Shown here piece after piece: positions 13,406 to 25,000 of a stretch of DNA of 64,000 bases. The stretch comes from Ophioderma brevispina (Eukaryota > Echinodermata > Ophiuroidea > Amphilepidida > Ophiodermatidae): NCBI GenBank assembly GCA_023653785.1, contig JAMKCH010056933.1:1-64000 (forward strand), written 5' to 3'. The notes beneath the pieces were generated by a model. It was not told where the DNA came from. It searched no databases and saw nothing but the letters and a program-made list of their open reading frames with translations. Position 1 is the first letter of the stretch. Every line of letters begins with the position of its first letter. Both the position numbers and the translations under genes were made by a program.

Positions 13406-13724
13406 TTGTTCCTAATAACGCCCCGGGGGCGGTACATTTTTCAAAAGGGAGGGCGTTTATTACAGTCAAAAATCCTGCAGAAATCACCTTACACGCTTAT
13501 TTTCGCTGATTACCAATAATACAAACGAACGAGCAGGGGGACGCTGTTTTCGAACCTCCTGAGGTCAAAGTTCCATACTAATTAAACTATTACAACTGCA
13601 CAACAGCAATTATGATACGGATTACAACAGTCCCGGCCATTAAATCATGTGATTTAGGTAAGCTTAACTCATTTTCTTGAATTGTTTCATCCAAAAATTG
13701 TAGGGGGGCGTTTATTAGGAACAA
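13406..13724. mobile_element. MITE with TTGTTCCTAATAACGCCCC ends
   Basis: The left end TTGTTCCTAATAACGCCCC and the right end GGGGGGCGTTTATTAGGAAC are inverted repeats about 320 bp apart. The right end is also the left boundary of the local duplication 13694-14147 / 14168-14532. Confidence 0.7.
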
Positions 13725-14147
13725 CACGGTACCCTTTGTTATTTCCAAAATACATACACATCCCTTATGCTATTACTGTTAATTTCTTTCCCCCATACTC
13801 TCACATTAACACTTACTGTGCTCAAGTGATCGAGATCTCGATCAAAACATGTGGCAGGTATTATAAAATGCTGCCTTTGTGTACATAAGAGGTGTTAAGG
13901 ATGCAACGAGAAAACTTGCCACATACAGATCACACTGGCCCTTTAAAAAACAAGCCCCAATGGGAGCTCGCAGAACAGCTTTCGAGATTTTAACTTTTTC
14001 AACTGTTAATTTTTTGGCTCAGAAATTATATTGTTCACAAAAATACAAATTTCAAAGACACTTTGGTTAAAATTGCAAAATAAATTCATATCTGTAAATT
14101 ATAGTTGAAAACTGTGGCAAAGTAGCTTTCTATTAGTTTCTGTATAA
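13694..14147. repeat. Local direct duplication 1, copy A
   Basis: Near identical to 14168-14532, except that this copy contains the mini-element at 13806-13898. It is followed immediately by exactly 20 T (14148-14167). Confidence 0.95.
13806..13898. mobile_element. 93-bp TTAA-flanked mini-element, copy 1 (filled site)
   Basis: The element is bounded by TTAA on both sides; CAC follows the left TTAA and GTG precedes the right one. It contains the perfect 18-bp palindrome TGATCGAGATCTCGATCA. In the duplicate at 14168-14532 the same site is empty and carries a single TTAA (14280-14283). An inverted copy is at 46897-46989. Confidence 0.9.
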
Positions 14148-14167
14148 TTTTTTTTTTTTTTTTTTTT

Positions 14168-14532
14168 AAAATTGTAGGGGGGCGTTTATTAGGAACAACA
14201 CGGTACCCTTTGTTATTTCCAAAATACATACACATCCCTTATGCTATTACTGTTAATTTCTTTCCCCCATACTCTCACATTAAGGATGCAACGAGAAAAC
14301 TTGCCACATACAGATCACACTGGCCCTTTAAAAAACAAGCCCCAATGGGAGCTCGCAGAACAGCTTTCGAGATTTTAACTTTTTCAACTGTTAATTTTTT
14401 GGCTCAGAAATTATATTGTTCACAAAAATACAAATTTCAAAGACACTTTGGTTAAAATTGCAAAATAAATTCATATCTGTAAATTATAGTTGAAAACTGT
14501 GGCAAAGTAGCTTTCTATTAGTTTCTGTATAA
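14168..14532. repeat. Local direct duplication 1, copy B
   Basis: Second copy of 13694-14147, lacking the 89-bp insertion. It begins directly after a run of 20 T and runs into the MITE at 14525. Confidence 0.95.
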
Positions 14533-14733
14533 GTGGAAATTTTTGCAAGGTTTTTATTTTTGCGAATTTCGCGAGTGAACATATATACGCAAAAATAGAA
14601 ACTCGCGAAAATAACTTTTTGCAATAGATTTGTATTGCATTGATGTCAATACCATGAAATTAAATTCTCGCACATTTGGCAAAATTGATAGAATCGCGAA
14701 AATATCTGTACGCGGAAATTTCCACTTATACAG
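14525..14733. mobile_element. MITE with CTGTATAAGTGGAAATTT ends
   Basis: A 209-bp element with perfect 18-bp inverted ends and repeated GCGAATTTCGCG / CTCGCGAAAAT sub-motifs inside. Ends of the TATAAGTGG type fit a TA-targeting, mariner-like MITE (inference). Confidence 0.85.
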
Positions 14734-16057
14734 TACGTGCAAGTAATATGGGTGAAAGGAAATAGTTAAAAGTATGGTGTTTCCCAAGTATGACATACAC
14801 CTTTCCCACTATAGCACTAGCACTGTAAGTCAAGTTACCTTATTGAAATACAAAGATTTACATCAAGAGATTCGAACAATACAGAGATTATAACCTCCAC
14901 CATGGTTTGGCTCAATTTTAATACATACAGGCCAGCAAATTACTGTAAAAATCATGCAGCCTTGGGAAGGAAATTTTTAGATGTCAAGAATTCCTTGTCT
15001 AATAGCAAGTAATAGCCCAAACAATCAAATTACATATTTAACCATTTTGATCATAATTCCCTGCTAACAATCTACTTTTTTGGAAACCCTAGTAGTAAAC
15101 ATTTGACATCCAAATCATTTTATTCAAAACAAAGGCAAAAAGAACTTTTCACAACTCTTAAAATTTTGAATATGCCCCAATGGGGAGGATGATACATACT
15201 GTTGGTTGACTGAGAGCATTGAGATGTGATCAAGTAGAGGCATTTGTGGGACAAAACCTAAGTTTCCTACCCCACTGCAGGTAAAATGTGTATTGGCCAA
15301 GTGAAAAATGGGGTTATAAAGAGTATTTCACCCTATATCAGGGTTAACTAAGATTTCTGCATGACTAATCACTAATACAAGGTATTCAAATTTCAATGTT
15401 CTGAGAAACACTAAAAATAGACCCCATCTCTGGAACGGCAAGTCCCAATTGTGGCGGGGTTTCCAGCAAAATTAAGCTCAGAAAAAAGCACAAGGTAAAA
15501 ATATGAAGATTGTCAAAAATTAATCCCAAGTCAACTACTTCCATTTAGGTGTATTCCAATGACTGTTAGCTTGATCACAATCACATTTGCAATGCCCCTA
15601 GCAATCAGCTGGATGATTTGTCCAGTCTTGCTATGAATACATGACCTAATTTTGAGGAAATCTTCACTATCCTCAAATGGACTGCTACCCTCGCTGGATT
15701 AGATACAGAGGGCATGTTGAATCAATCCCACAATGCACCAGTTTTGGGAAATTTCACCTCAATAAGGTCATGTGATCCCACAAAAATCCTATTAACACAT
15801 AAGAACCCTGACTTAACCACTCATATTTTGACCACAAAGTATTGGTACTTAGTTAATTTTAAGCATGACCATGAAATCTTGTGGTTCTTAAAACTTCTTG
15901 AACACTATCTTTAAGTACTGACATGTGTTTTGTACAGTACAATATAGACAAACTGCAATGCATTATGGGATTGGTTCAAATCACCTTCTGAATTATTTAA
16001 GGGACAGGTTCTACAATATTGTCAATGACTTCCCCAAGAGTTAACCTCCCTGTTACA
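14734..16057. other. Non-coding stretch, nothing recognised
   Basis: AT-rich sequence between MITEs. The 66-codon open frame at 15714 has no recognisable similarity. Confidence 0.6.
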
Positions 16058-16410
16058 TTAAAGACTATCAGTGATTCACCCGAAAAAAATCAAAATATTT
16101 AAAATTTGCCGGAATGACTTTAAAGTGAAGGATGTCTGTAGAATTTTCATTATATATTTTTTCAACTGAAAAAAATTGATAGAACAGGAAGAAAACAGCA
16201 GTGCTCAAATTAGTCTCCATTCAATTACATATTGCAGTAAGTGTCCGTATGAACAGTAATGACTAAAACATCAGATATTGTCCTTATTAAATTGCTTTTA
16301 GACTTACGTGTGTAGGGTATGTTAAGATAGGTCTACACTTGTTACAAAAATGCAAAAATCTTATTTTTGATGACTTTTTCCAATTAGCAAATCACTGATT
16401 GTGTCTTTAA
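16058..16410. mobile_element. TTAA-ended MITE family B, copy 2
   Basis: A 353-bp element with left end TTAAAGACTATCAGTGATT and right end inverted TTAAAGACACAATCAGTGAT. TTAA is present on both sides. Confidence 0.85.
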
Positions 16411-16976
16411 CTGTGGCTCAATGGCAACCAGCAATGGAAGCAGTGCATTATGGAGACTGGAATGTGCAAATCAAGCAAGAATCCAATTACAATAAATTGT
16501 GGCGTACCTGTCTAGGTAAATTTTAAAAGGTTTAGAAATTACTTGTCAAAAATGGGAAACATTTTATGTGCATGGATGTTGGTACATGCGTCTTCCATGA
16601 CTTTAAAAGCATTGTTTTGAAAGCAAATCTGAAACATGTTGCAGGATTGCAATGCGCTCACTTAAACAGATGGGAACCATGTGATTTATCAGAAATAAAG
16701 CTCAATGCTATTTTGCCAAACTTAACAATGAACCCATAAAATGGTTAACCCCACGAGATCTCAGTTCTGCCTTTACCTCACAACCCTTCAATAAGTTGGA
16801 AAAAATCAAATAGTTGCACAAAGGTTACCAAATTTTGCCAACAGGTCCAAATTTGCTTTGCAATCCCACAAAATGAAGACATGCAGATATCCATTTTAAA
16901 ACCTCACAAGTGTACATGTTTTAAAGTCCTCTTCCTCCCCAAGAAAGTGTAGCCAAAGTTGCTAATTGGGATCCTC

Positions 16977-17329
16977 TTAAAGGTGCAACAAGAGATTTCA
17001 CATATCAGGTGTCCCTAAAAAATTTGAAACTACTGATTTTTGCACTGATGTAAAGCTTTCCATCCAAAATAACCCCATCTGAAAGGAGTGAGCTGAGAAA
17101 TGTTTCTTAGGTACAAAAATTTTGAAATTTCTAATTTCGTATAGGAGCAAATACGAAATTCAACCTATGTTTTCTATTGAAATATAAGCATATACAAATC
17201 GCTTTTGTTTTCATAGTTATTTCTGTAACCAAATAAAAGTTAAGGAATCTTTTGAGCATCTAATCTATATGAAATCTCTACATATCACAGAAAATATGGA
17301 TGACTTGAAATCTCTCGTTGCACCTTTAA
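16977..17329. mobile_element. TTAA-ended MITE family A, copy 2
   Basis: A 353-bp element with ends TTAAAGGTGCAACAAGAG and inverted TTAAAGGTGCAACGAGAG. Its interior is similar to the copies at 4146, 26994 and 42381. Confidence 0.88.
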
Positions 17330-17404
17330 TAGTGAGATTAATTGACATGTTTCAGGAAACCATTTGTTTTCATTCTTTGCAGTTTTCCATTTGCAGGTAG
17401 AGCC

Positions 17405-17520
17405 TCGATCTGCCATTCATTCCGTTAAGCGCTACTGCACAATGTCATACAGCGCATGACTGAATCAATTGCAATACCTCATTTGCATCAATGGGACTTC
17501 TATATGAAACGTCACCTTGA
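17405..17520. repeat. Dispersed repeat related to 9012-9175
   Basis: It shares CTACTGCACAA(C/T)GTCATACA and CATCAATGGGACTTCTATAT with the other copy, in direct and inverted form. Confidence 0.7.
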
Positions 17521-18955
17521 AATGAGGGCGTTACGTAACAATGCATTCACCTCTTGCAAGGTCCAGTGGTTTTTAGAGAGAATCTAACCTAATCAAACTG
17601 TTGCGTAAATGTTCCCATTCATATTGCTAACAATTTGAGGCTCTCCCTGCAGAGTATGGCCATGTTAATTGCTCCTTTCATTGGGGCAAATAATTATATT
17701 TGTTTTGCTTCAAATGTTGACTATCATCAAGGACATTAGATTTAGGTAAAATCCCTCCTACAACAGCATTCAAAATTTGTGAAAATTACAAATTATGGAT
17801 GATCCCTTGGTTTCTAGGGGAGCAGTCATTTACACCAGTCGGTAATGGAATTCAAATTTTGGGGGCAAAAAAATTTGCAATCTGATTTTAATGAAGTTTT
17901 TACAAGTTTATGTTCCCCCTCTCCTTGATGAAAATTTTATGTTTTAAATCCTCCATTACCTCTGGTGTAAATGACCCTCCCCTAGGCTGATATTAATATT
18001 ATAGTCCAATAGGTAGCTGGAAAGAAACTAAATGGGTATGAAAATCAACAGGTGGTCATAATAAACCAATGAAAACCAATAGCAGATGACCGCGCTATTC
18101 CCATAGATTTCAGCTCTTGGACACAAAAATCCAGGGTTTCATATTTTTAAATTACGAATTATTTCTGGTAAACTCCAATTCATTTTCTTTGCCAATTATG
18201 AAAGCAGGTGACTTTTACAAAATTTCCTTGCTGCAGGTATCATGGAAATACCTATATGTAGGCATTTTGCCTCAAAAATATGATTTGAGGAAAAAGTCAA
18301 TATATTAACTTGGAATTTTCACGATACCCATGCCAAGAAAATCATAATCTGCAGATATGAAAAAAGGATGTAGGGTTCTTCAGAAAAAAAAATACAAAAA
18401 TATGAATCCTGTATTTCGTAATTTGACATCTCAGAGCTGAAAACCTACAGTAGTATAAAACGAAATTTTGTGACCACGTATTGTCAAATATGATCTTTAC
18501 ACCTACTTAGTCACCCTTGAGCTACCCATGGGACCCACCTTTACAAGTCTTCAAATACATTTCGGATTGAGCACACTACTTACAACTTGTTGAAAAACAT
18601 GCACAAAAAAGTTGATCTATTTTCTGCTATTCATGCCACCCCATTTGCTTCCGAGATTTTCTAAAAGCTACAGTTAATTGTTCTTGTTTTAACTATTAAT
18701 AACCAGACTGGTACTTAATCTAGGAAAGCAATTCTAAATGACAGTAACTACCATCTAAAATAAAATTTCATAGCAAGATCTTTTTTCCAGAGGTGGCATT
18801 CTTTCCAAGTGCAGAATTAACTAGACTTTTTCTGTACTTGTTTTTACATCTACAAAAAGCAATATTTACATTTTTAGTGTTAGTAATTAGCGGTGATGCC
18901 CGATTGGTTCCCTTTGCAGCAGTGGCAGCAGCAAGATTATCTACTGGCATTAGAT
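17521..18955. other. Non-coding stretch, nothing recognised
   Basis: No gene or repeat pair was recognised. Overlapping open frames on both strands begin at about 18770 and end in the X-box cluster; they read the same Ala-rich segment and are probably spurious. Confidence 0.55.
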
Positions 18956-19032
18956 GTCGCCATAGCAACCATGAGTTAAGATGTTGCCCCGGTAACCATG
19001 AAAGATTAGGGTTAGGTGTTCCCACAGCAACC
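18956..19032. promoter_or_regulatory. Cluster of three X-box-like (RFX) motifs
   Basis: GTCGCCATAGCAACC (18956-18970), GTTGCCCCGGTAACC (18983-18997) and GTTCCCACAGCAACC (19018-19032) fit or nearly fit the X-box pattern GTNRCC-N(0-3)-RGYAAC. They lie in one orientation within 77 bp. RFX factors bind such sites at ciliary gene promoters. No gene start is recognised beside them. Confidence 0.5.
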
Positions 19033-20320
19033 AATGTGAGGTCCACACCGCCCTGATGGCAGACAGTGATTTTATGTTTTATGGCTTTACAACAACAAAA
19101 TCACTAGTCTTCCACAGGGCAGTGGGCATGAGTTAGGATGGATGAGATGAAGAGCTAAGTCAGTAGTGAGTTATTTAAATGTGAGCTATCCCCAAGCCAA
19201 TGGATGAGTTATCCCAAGCCAATATGGAGTTTGGTTGGTAGTGAGTAGTAGTCAATCTGGGTTATTTTGCTGGTGTTAGCGGTCTTGAACACTGCACTTT
19301 TGCCATGCATATTTACAGTCAATATGAAGTTATGTGATTGAGCTGAATTAATGTCAGGAATTAAACTTGTCTACATCTTTCTATCCAAATGTCAAACAAG
19401 GATTTCACATGCTCCTTTAAATATTAAAGACACTCTAAGATTAATTTTGCCAAAACCACATCACATTTTACTACAGTGAAGCTTTTTTGTTCTTGCACTT
19501 TTCACAGTTCGACCTAATTGCATGATTTTAAATATGTGTAGTCTTTTTGAAACCCAAGAATTATGTGATAACAAATGCTATTAAAATCTGCTATATACCA
19601 AATATACTGTCCAGTATGAAGTAGCAAAGTGTGCGTATACATTGTACCAACTTTCAGCATGTGCGTAGGCAGAGCACAAGCGCACAACTGAAAGATGGAC
19701 TAGGTATACATGCATGTTGTCAATTCATACTTCAAAGTATACCATAATCAATATTCTCAGTGAAAACGGAAATTTTTATTCACTCTGGAAGAATTCCCCC
19801 CCCCACATTGTATCTTGCCCAGTTCACATCAACAACAAGCATTCATAATTTGGATGCAGTGCAGTGTTCAAGATAATGGATAAAATTTAGGGTTAGCATT
19901 TTTAAAATGGAATAGATAATCAGTTTAAATCACAAGATCAGACAGAGCTGATCAGTGATTCAAATGTGAATATTTCAAGTACTGAAAAACTTGCAGCGAC
20001 CACAGAACATTACGGCAAAAATGTTTTTTGCAAGGGCTTACATTATTTGCACATATCTCAAGTTTTAATCAAGAATTCATGAGATATGAATATGCAATGT
20101 TTTCTTGGGTAGTACATTAACATTGTTAACATTTAAAGATTGAGAAAACAAGCCAAGATTTCCCTCTCCTGTGGATTGTAAACGTCTAACCCAAATTTAA
20201 GCAAATTTAAACAGCACCTCAATGAGATGTTGACACGAGATATGTATTTTCTTAACATCTGCCGTCACATGCAAGTTCTACAGTCTTTTCAAGATGAGCT
20301 AGATTTGTCTCAACTCCCAT

Positions 20321-20484
20321 GGCACAGTTCAGTAACTTCCATTCAGTGTATTTAGAAAATACACCCCCTGGTTTTTGGGGTATGATATGATGCCCAGAGC
20401 ACACAAGGTCAGTTCATGTCAATGCATGTACAAGTACAACCCACTGAACTGTGTCCTTGGGGGATGAGCATATTGTAACTCATA
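20321..20484. repeat. Dispersed repeat with ACTGAACTGT dyad, copy 2
   Basis: Copy of 7977-8115 with an internal insertion. The inverted pair ACAGTTCAGT / ACTGAACTGT lies near its ends. It abuts the candidate poly(A) signal of HNRNPK. Confidence 0.75.
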
Positions 20485-22016
20485 GCATTTCTTTTATTAT
20501 CAGTACAATCCACTCTTGAAGATCAAAAGTTAACAATATCCCGATAAATTTTGCAAGTCAACAAGTTAGCAATGCAAATACAGCTGCATGATTATGAAGT
20601 TAGCTTAGTATTAATATGACTTCATTATACAATAATTATCACCCACTTGGGTCTCTTAATCAATACTACATGCACTCATACAAGCCTAAAAACACCATGG
20701 TGTTCATGTTTGACGAAATGATACTACCCCTGCGGTAACACACTTTGCCAACTAAATTATGTAAAATTTCAATTCACCACTTCCTCATTATTTGATTAAT
20801 TTTTTTTTTGAAGTGCTGTCAGTTTTCCCCTAAGAATATAGAACGAAATTGTATTCCAAAATCAGAAAAAGTGAATGTAAGAAGCTTACAAAGCCAAGTT
20901 TATGCCATATTTGATCTCTAAAACTCAAGTACATGTGTGCTTGCGGTTCATCAAATTATACAGTTGAGCTACATCACTTCAGTGCAAGCATGAACACGTC
21001 AACTATACTGTAAACCCTTAGTGTAAGTTGAACATGGTGTTAGGACGTAAATATACATTTGTTCGTTGGCAAGCCCTGACCTGAAGTTTTAACTTTGTAG
21101 AGGATGTGTGCACAACACCACTAGTTTGGAGTTCTAAGCAATTTGCATGCATCAATTATCAAATCCAAAATGAAGAGATTGCTTGTAAATTGCATCTTTT
21201 CTTAATTAGATTATCTAATTAAAAAACAAAGATCAGATTACATTAAGAATATGCCTTCATGTAGGTTTACTTTTAAAAAATTCTTTGCCTCAACAGACAA
21301 AATGTAGATGGTAAGTTGGTTTTTACTGTTAAGCCATTTTGGGAAAATCATCACAATTTAGGCATTCACTGTCCTGCTATGTGTTAAATCCATGCACATG
21401 CAAAAGATAACTATTTCAGGTCACCCTATCTGTAGGGATTGAGGATTACAGCATGCTTGGTTTTACAGAGCTCTCATTAACGGATCAAGCAATGTGCTGG
21501 CAACTAAGCAATCTATTATATTTCATACAAAATAAGGGAGCATTTTCAATTTATAAGAGCAATGTGCCTGAAAACTGGAATTGTGCAGAAGTCTTAACAG
21601 AATAAAATATTTGGGCAACTGAGAATGTTCCTTTGGAGCAAAATGTTTTCCTTTTTAAGTGCAACAATATTTGTTTTTCTTGTAGTGGATTTTAACATTA
21701 CTAAAGTGCAGTGCATTTGAGCTTTCTACAACAGCAGGGTTTTAGGGATCATCTCCAAAAATGTCACTTGAAATTGTTTCCATGTCAACTTGTTTTGTGG
21801 GTATTTCAAATATTTTGAAAATGGACAAGCTTTTTCTCATCAGATGTAAAAGAGTCTAAGATTGTTTCAATAACTGGACAGAAATATGTCCACTTCTTGA
21901 GAACTGGAAAATCTATAAAACAAGTTTGTATTGGAGATGGTCTCTGAATGATTCATTAGTACTGGGGTATGCTTACTCAATAGGCCATATGCATGACTGT
22001 TCTGCAGTAGAGTTCC
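20485..22016 (-). other. HNRNPK: Probable HNRNPK 3' untranslated region
   Basis: The stretch follows the stop codon and has no coding potential. The nearest AATAAA on the minus strand is the complement of 20493-20498, giving a 3' UTR of about 1.5 kb. A second AATAAA lies at the complement of 19775-19780. The true cleavage site cannot be decided from sequence alone. Confidence 0.4.
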
Positions 22017-22050
22017 CTAGTTCCTATAACCGCCGGAAGCCTGCTTGACA
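22017..22050 (-). CDS. HNRNPK: HNRNPK exon 13: C-terminal tail and stop
   Basis: The acceptor TATAG follows a long T-rich tract. The first T completes Ser415 (AG|T), then come [10 protein letters not shown] and TAG (22017-22019). The tail aligns with the vertebrate SVKQYSGKFF ending. The exon was too short to appear as an open frame by length and was found by matching the expected tail and phase. Confidence 0.85.
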
Positions 22051-25000
22051 CTATACGATTTGTAGATATAAAGAAACAAAAACAATAACACGGCATCGTC
22101 AAAATGGCGTCAGCACCAAATCTCATGAACGAGATGAGGAGGGTGTTATAATTTATGTGAGAATGAACAGATGAAGAAAAAAAGATGATTTGAATGAAGT
22201 GCAAACTGCGCACAGAATCCTCCTCAGGAAATACTGCTGCAACAGCGATGCATAAAACCCAATGGTGGGAGTGAGTGTGTGTAAGTGAATGTGTGTAAGT
22301 GGGTGCATGTTTGTGTGTGCCTGTGGCACTGACTGTTGTAACACATCTGCAGGTGTGTGTGTGTAAGTAGGTATGCATGTGCGCATGTGTATGCGTGTGA
22401 GTGTTAGTTATGGATATAAAACAAGTTCATCTTTTTGCATAAATCCTGCATTTGTTTAGCTTTTTACAAAGTGCATTTTATCTGCCAAAATGAGATCAGA
22501 ATGTTGTATATTTTCACTGAAAATGTGAGTTAAAATGTGAAATAGAGTTGAAAATGAAACATGACAGAATATGATGGAATAGGACAGAATATGAAAATGG
22601 TACTGGAAAATTACTGAATACAAAAGTACATGTTAAAATAACAGATTTTCTCTGTGGGGTACAGAAGCCCCACGTTATGACAAATTCTTCAGGAATTAAA
22701 AAAGGGTAAAATCGGCACATTTTCTCTTATGCTAAAAAAGAGCAAAAGTTAATTATGACCTATGGTTAGCAATTCACAGTGCACATTTCACAGCCTCCTA
22801 ATCAATTCATTGCTCTGTCTCATTACTTAGAGGGAATAGGTTTAGTCAATGTCCAACAAATATTAATGGGGTTTTAATTGCATCCGGTCAGCAAATTCTA
22901 CCATTTCATGCATAAAGAACAAAGACACATAAGCAAGGGGATTTAAAAATTGTCTGAAAGTGGGTGGATCAGTAATAATGACCAGTTTTAATGTGAAAAA
23001 TTATGATCTTATGCTATGGGAATATACCATAAACTATGTGCAAGGCCATCATGATTTAATTGTCTGTCTTATAGCCACCACAGTTTGAAAACCTTATGTG
23101 GAATGTTTTTTTATAATTTTTATATCCAGTTGCAGTTTTATTTCATCTGCACAAAATGCAACTTTAAATTGTTCTCATGAAAGTTACCGACATATTTACT
23201 ACATTTTATACATCGTTTAAACTGGAAGTCATTGACAAACCCATTCACTTTCAACATGGAATCGACATTGGCGTCAAATCGCCACCGACATTCACATTTC
23301 CACTTTTCCAGTACGTTTAAGCATGAATCTTTTCCCCGATAATTCAATGGCAATTTCTTTTAATGTTTTTGTCGGATGTGCTCTGTGCAGAAACCAATTC
23401 TCAAGCTGCCGCACACAACCACATCATGGTATCCATTGTACTTGCCATTGTGCCAAAGCCAAAGCATGCAAAGCAAATTCATGGGAGCGACTATATACAG
23501 CCCTGCATACGAATTCTTATAGTATCAGTCTCAAAATTGTATACATTATGCATAGATGTGTTTGTGAAGTCCAACTATACTACATCAAACATGACCGAGA
23601 TGGTTGTAGGCTTAGACAATGTTTTCTTGAAATGTTGGGGGAAAAAAAAATCTGTATTTCGGCATTCCAGCAGGAGCAACGCGCATATATTTAGTAACGC
23701 GCGCGGGGCTTTGAGACAAACAAATCATGATGGCCTAAAATCAGACTACCAATTGATTTTTGCTCACCTGTGTTGAAGGAGATACTGTGCATTTGTGATC
23801 TGTTCTTGCGTGCCTGTGATGGTGATGATGCGATCATTAGATCCTGGCTGGGGCTCGTCTATCTTGATCTTGGCATTGGAGTCTTGGCGGATCTGCCTGA
23901 TGCGCTGGCCGCCTTGCCCAATTATTGAACCTGCCAACTGTTGTGCATGATCCAACAAAAAGACAACATGGACACATTTACAGAAGTTTCTAAATATTTA
24001 CAAAACTGGTTAACAAGAAACTGTTCCATGTACAATGACAAGTTTTAGAAGTACGATCAAAATATGTGAGTAATGTAAAGACATCTTAATGGCACCGGTG
24101 TTTTGGTTTTCTTTCTACCTGTATTCATATATTTACTTGAAAAAATAATCCCATGTCAATGGTGCCATTTTAATATAAACATCTTAAAAGTAACCATAAC
24201 TTGGACGTCCTCATTTAATTGTTTGTCTCAAAGCCTCCGAGCGCGCGTTACTAAAAACATGCGAGTTGCTTCTGCTGGAATGTAGAAATTTCAGTTTTCC
24301 TTTTAAAATTTTTCTCAACATTCCAAGAAAACATTGTCTGTCGCTCTCTGACATCAGATGAAAACAGCCACCCCAACAGCAAGTTAAAAACATCTGTCCT
24401 CCATGTTTAATGTAGTCCAGTCAGAATTCACAAACACATATGTAATGTATATAATTTTTAAAGACTGATGCTAGAAGAATTTGTATGCAGGGCTGCATAT
24501 AGTCGCTCCCATGAATTTGCTCGTATGCTTTGGCACCATGGCAAGTAACAATGGATACCGTGATATAGTTGTGTGCGGCAGCTTGAGAATTGGTTCCTGC
24601 ACAAAACTGACAAAAACATCAAAAGAAATGGCCATTGAACTGTTATCAGGAAAAAAAATCAATGCTTAAACGTAATGAATAAGTGGAAATGTTTGGACAA
24701 CCAATGTGAATGTCAGTGGTGAGAAATTAAACGCCAAATTCCTCAACGCCAATGACCCAGTCTTAACGATCTATAAAATATAGTAAATATGTCAGTAACT
24801 TTCATGAGAACAATTTGTGCAGATGAAATGATAAACTGGATGATATAAAAAATAACAAATGTATTAAGGTTTTCAAACTGTGGTGGGCTTTGAGACAAAC
24901 ATTTAAATCACGATGGCCTCCTGTAAGGTTGCCACAGAAATACTTTGAAATAGAGGTCTTACTGCCAGAAGGCCACATCTGCAATAGCTGCCATTAGTCA

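Noticed and set aside
22190..22245. Alternative last exon with CAGTATTTCC after a GTTGCAG acceptor
   Set aside because: Joining it to exon 12 gives a stop after four residues with no similarity; the acceptor at 22051 gives the conserved SVKQ tail.
21977..22386. 133- and 77-codon minus-strand frames rich in His and Thr
   Set aside because: They come from the GT/CA repeat. The real coding piece here is the 34-nt last HNRNPK exon in another frame.
23323..23776. Plus-strand frames of 123 and 137 codons with several Cys and His
   Set aside because: They lie inside the inverted element arm 1. The partner arm does not preserve the frame, and no transposase motif is seen.
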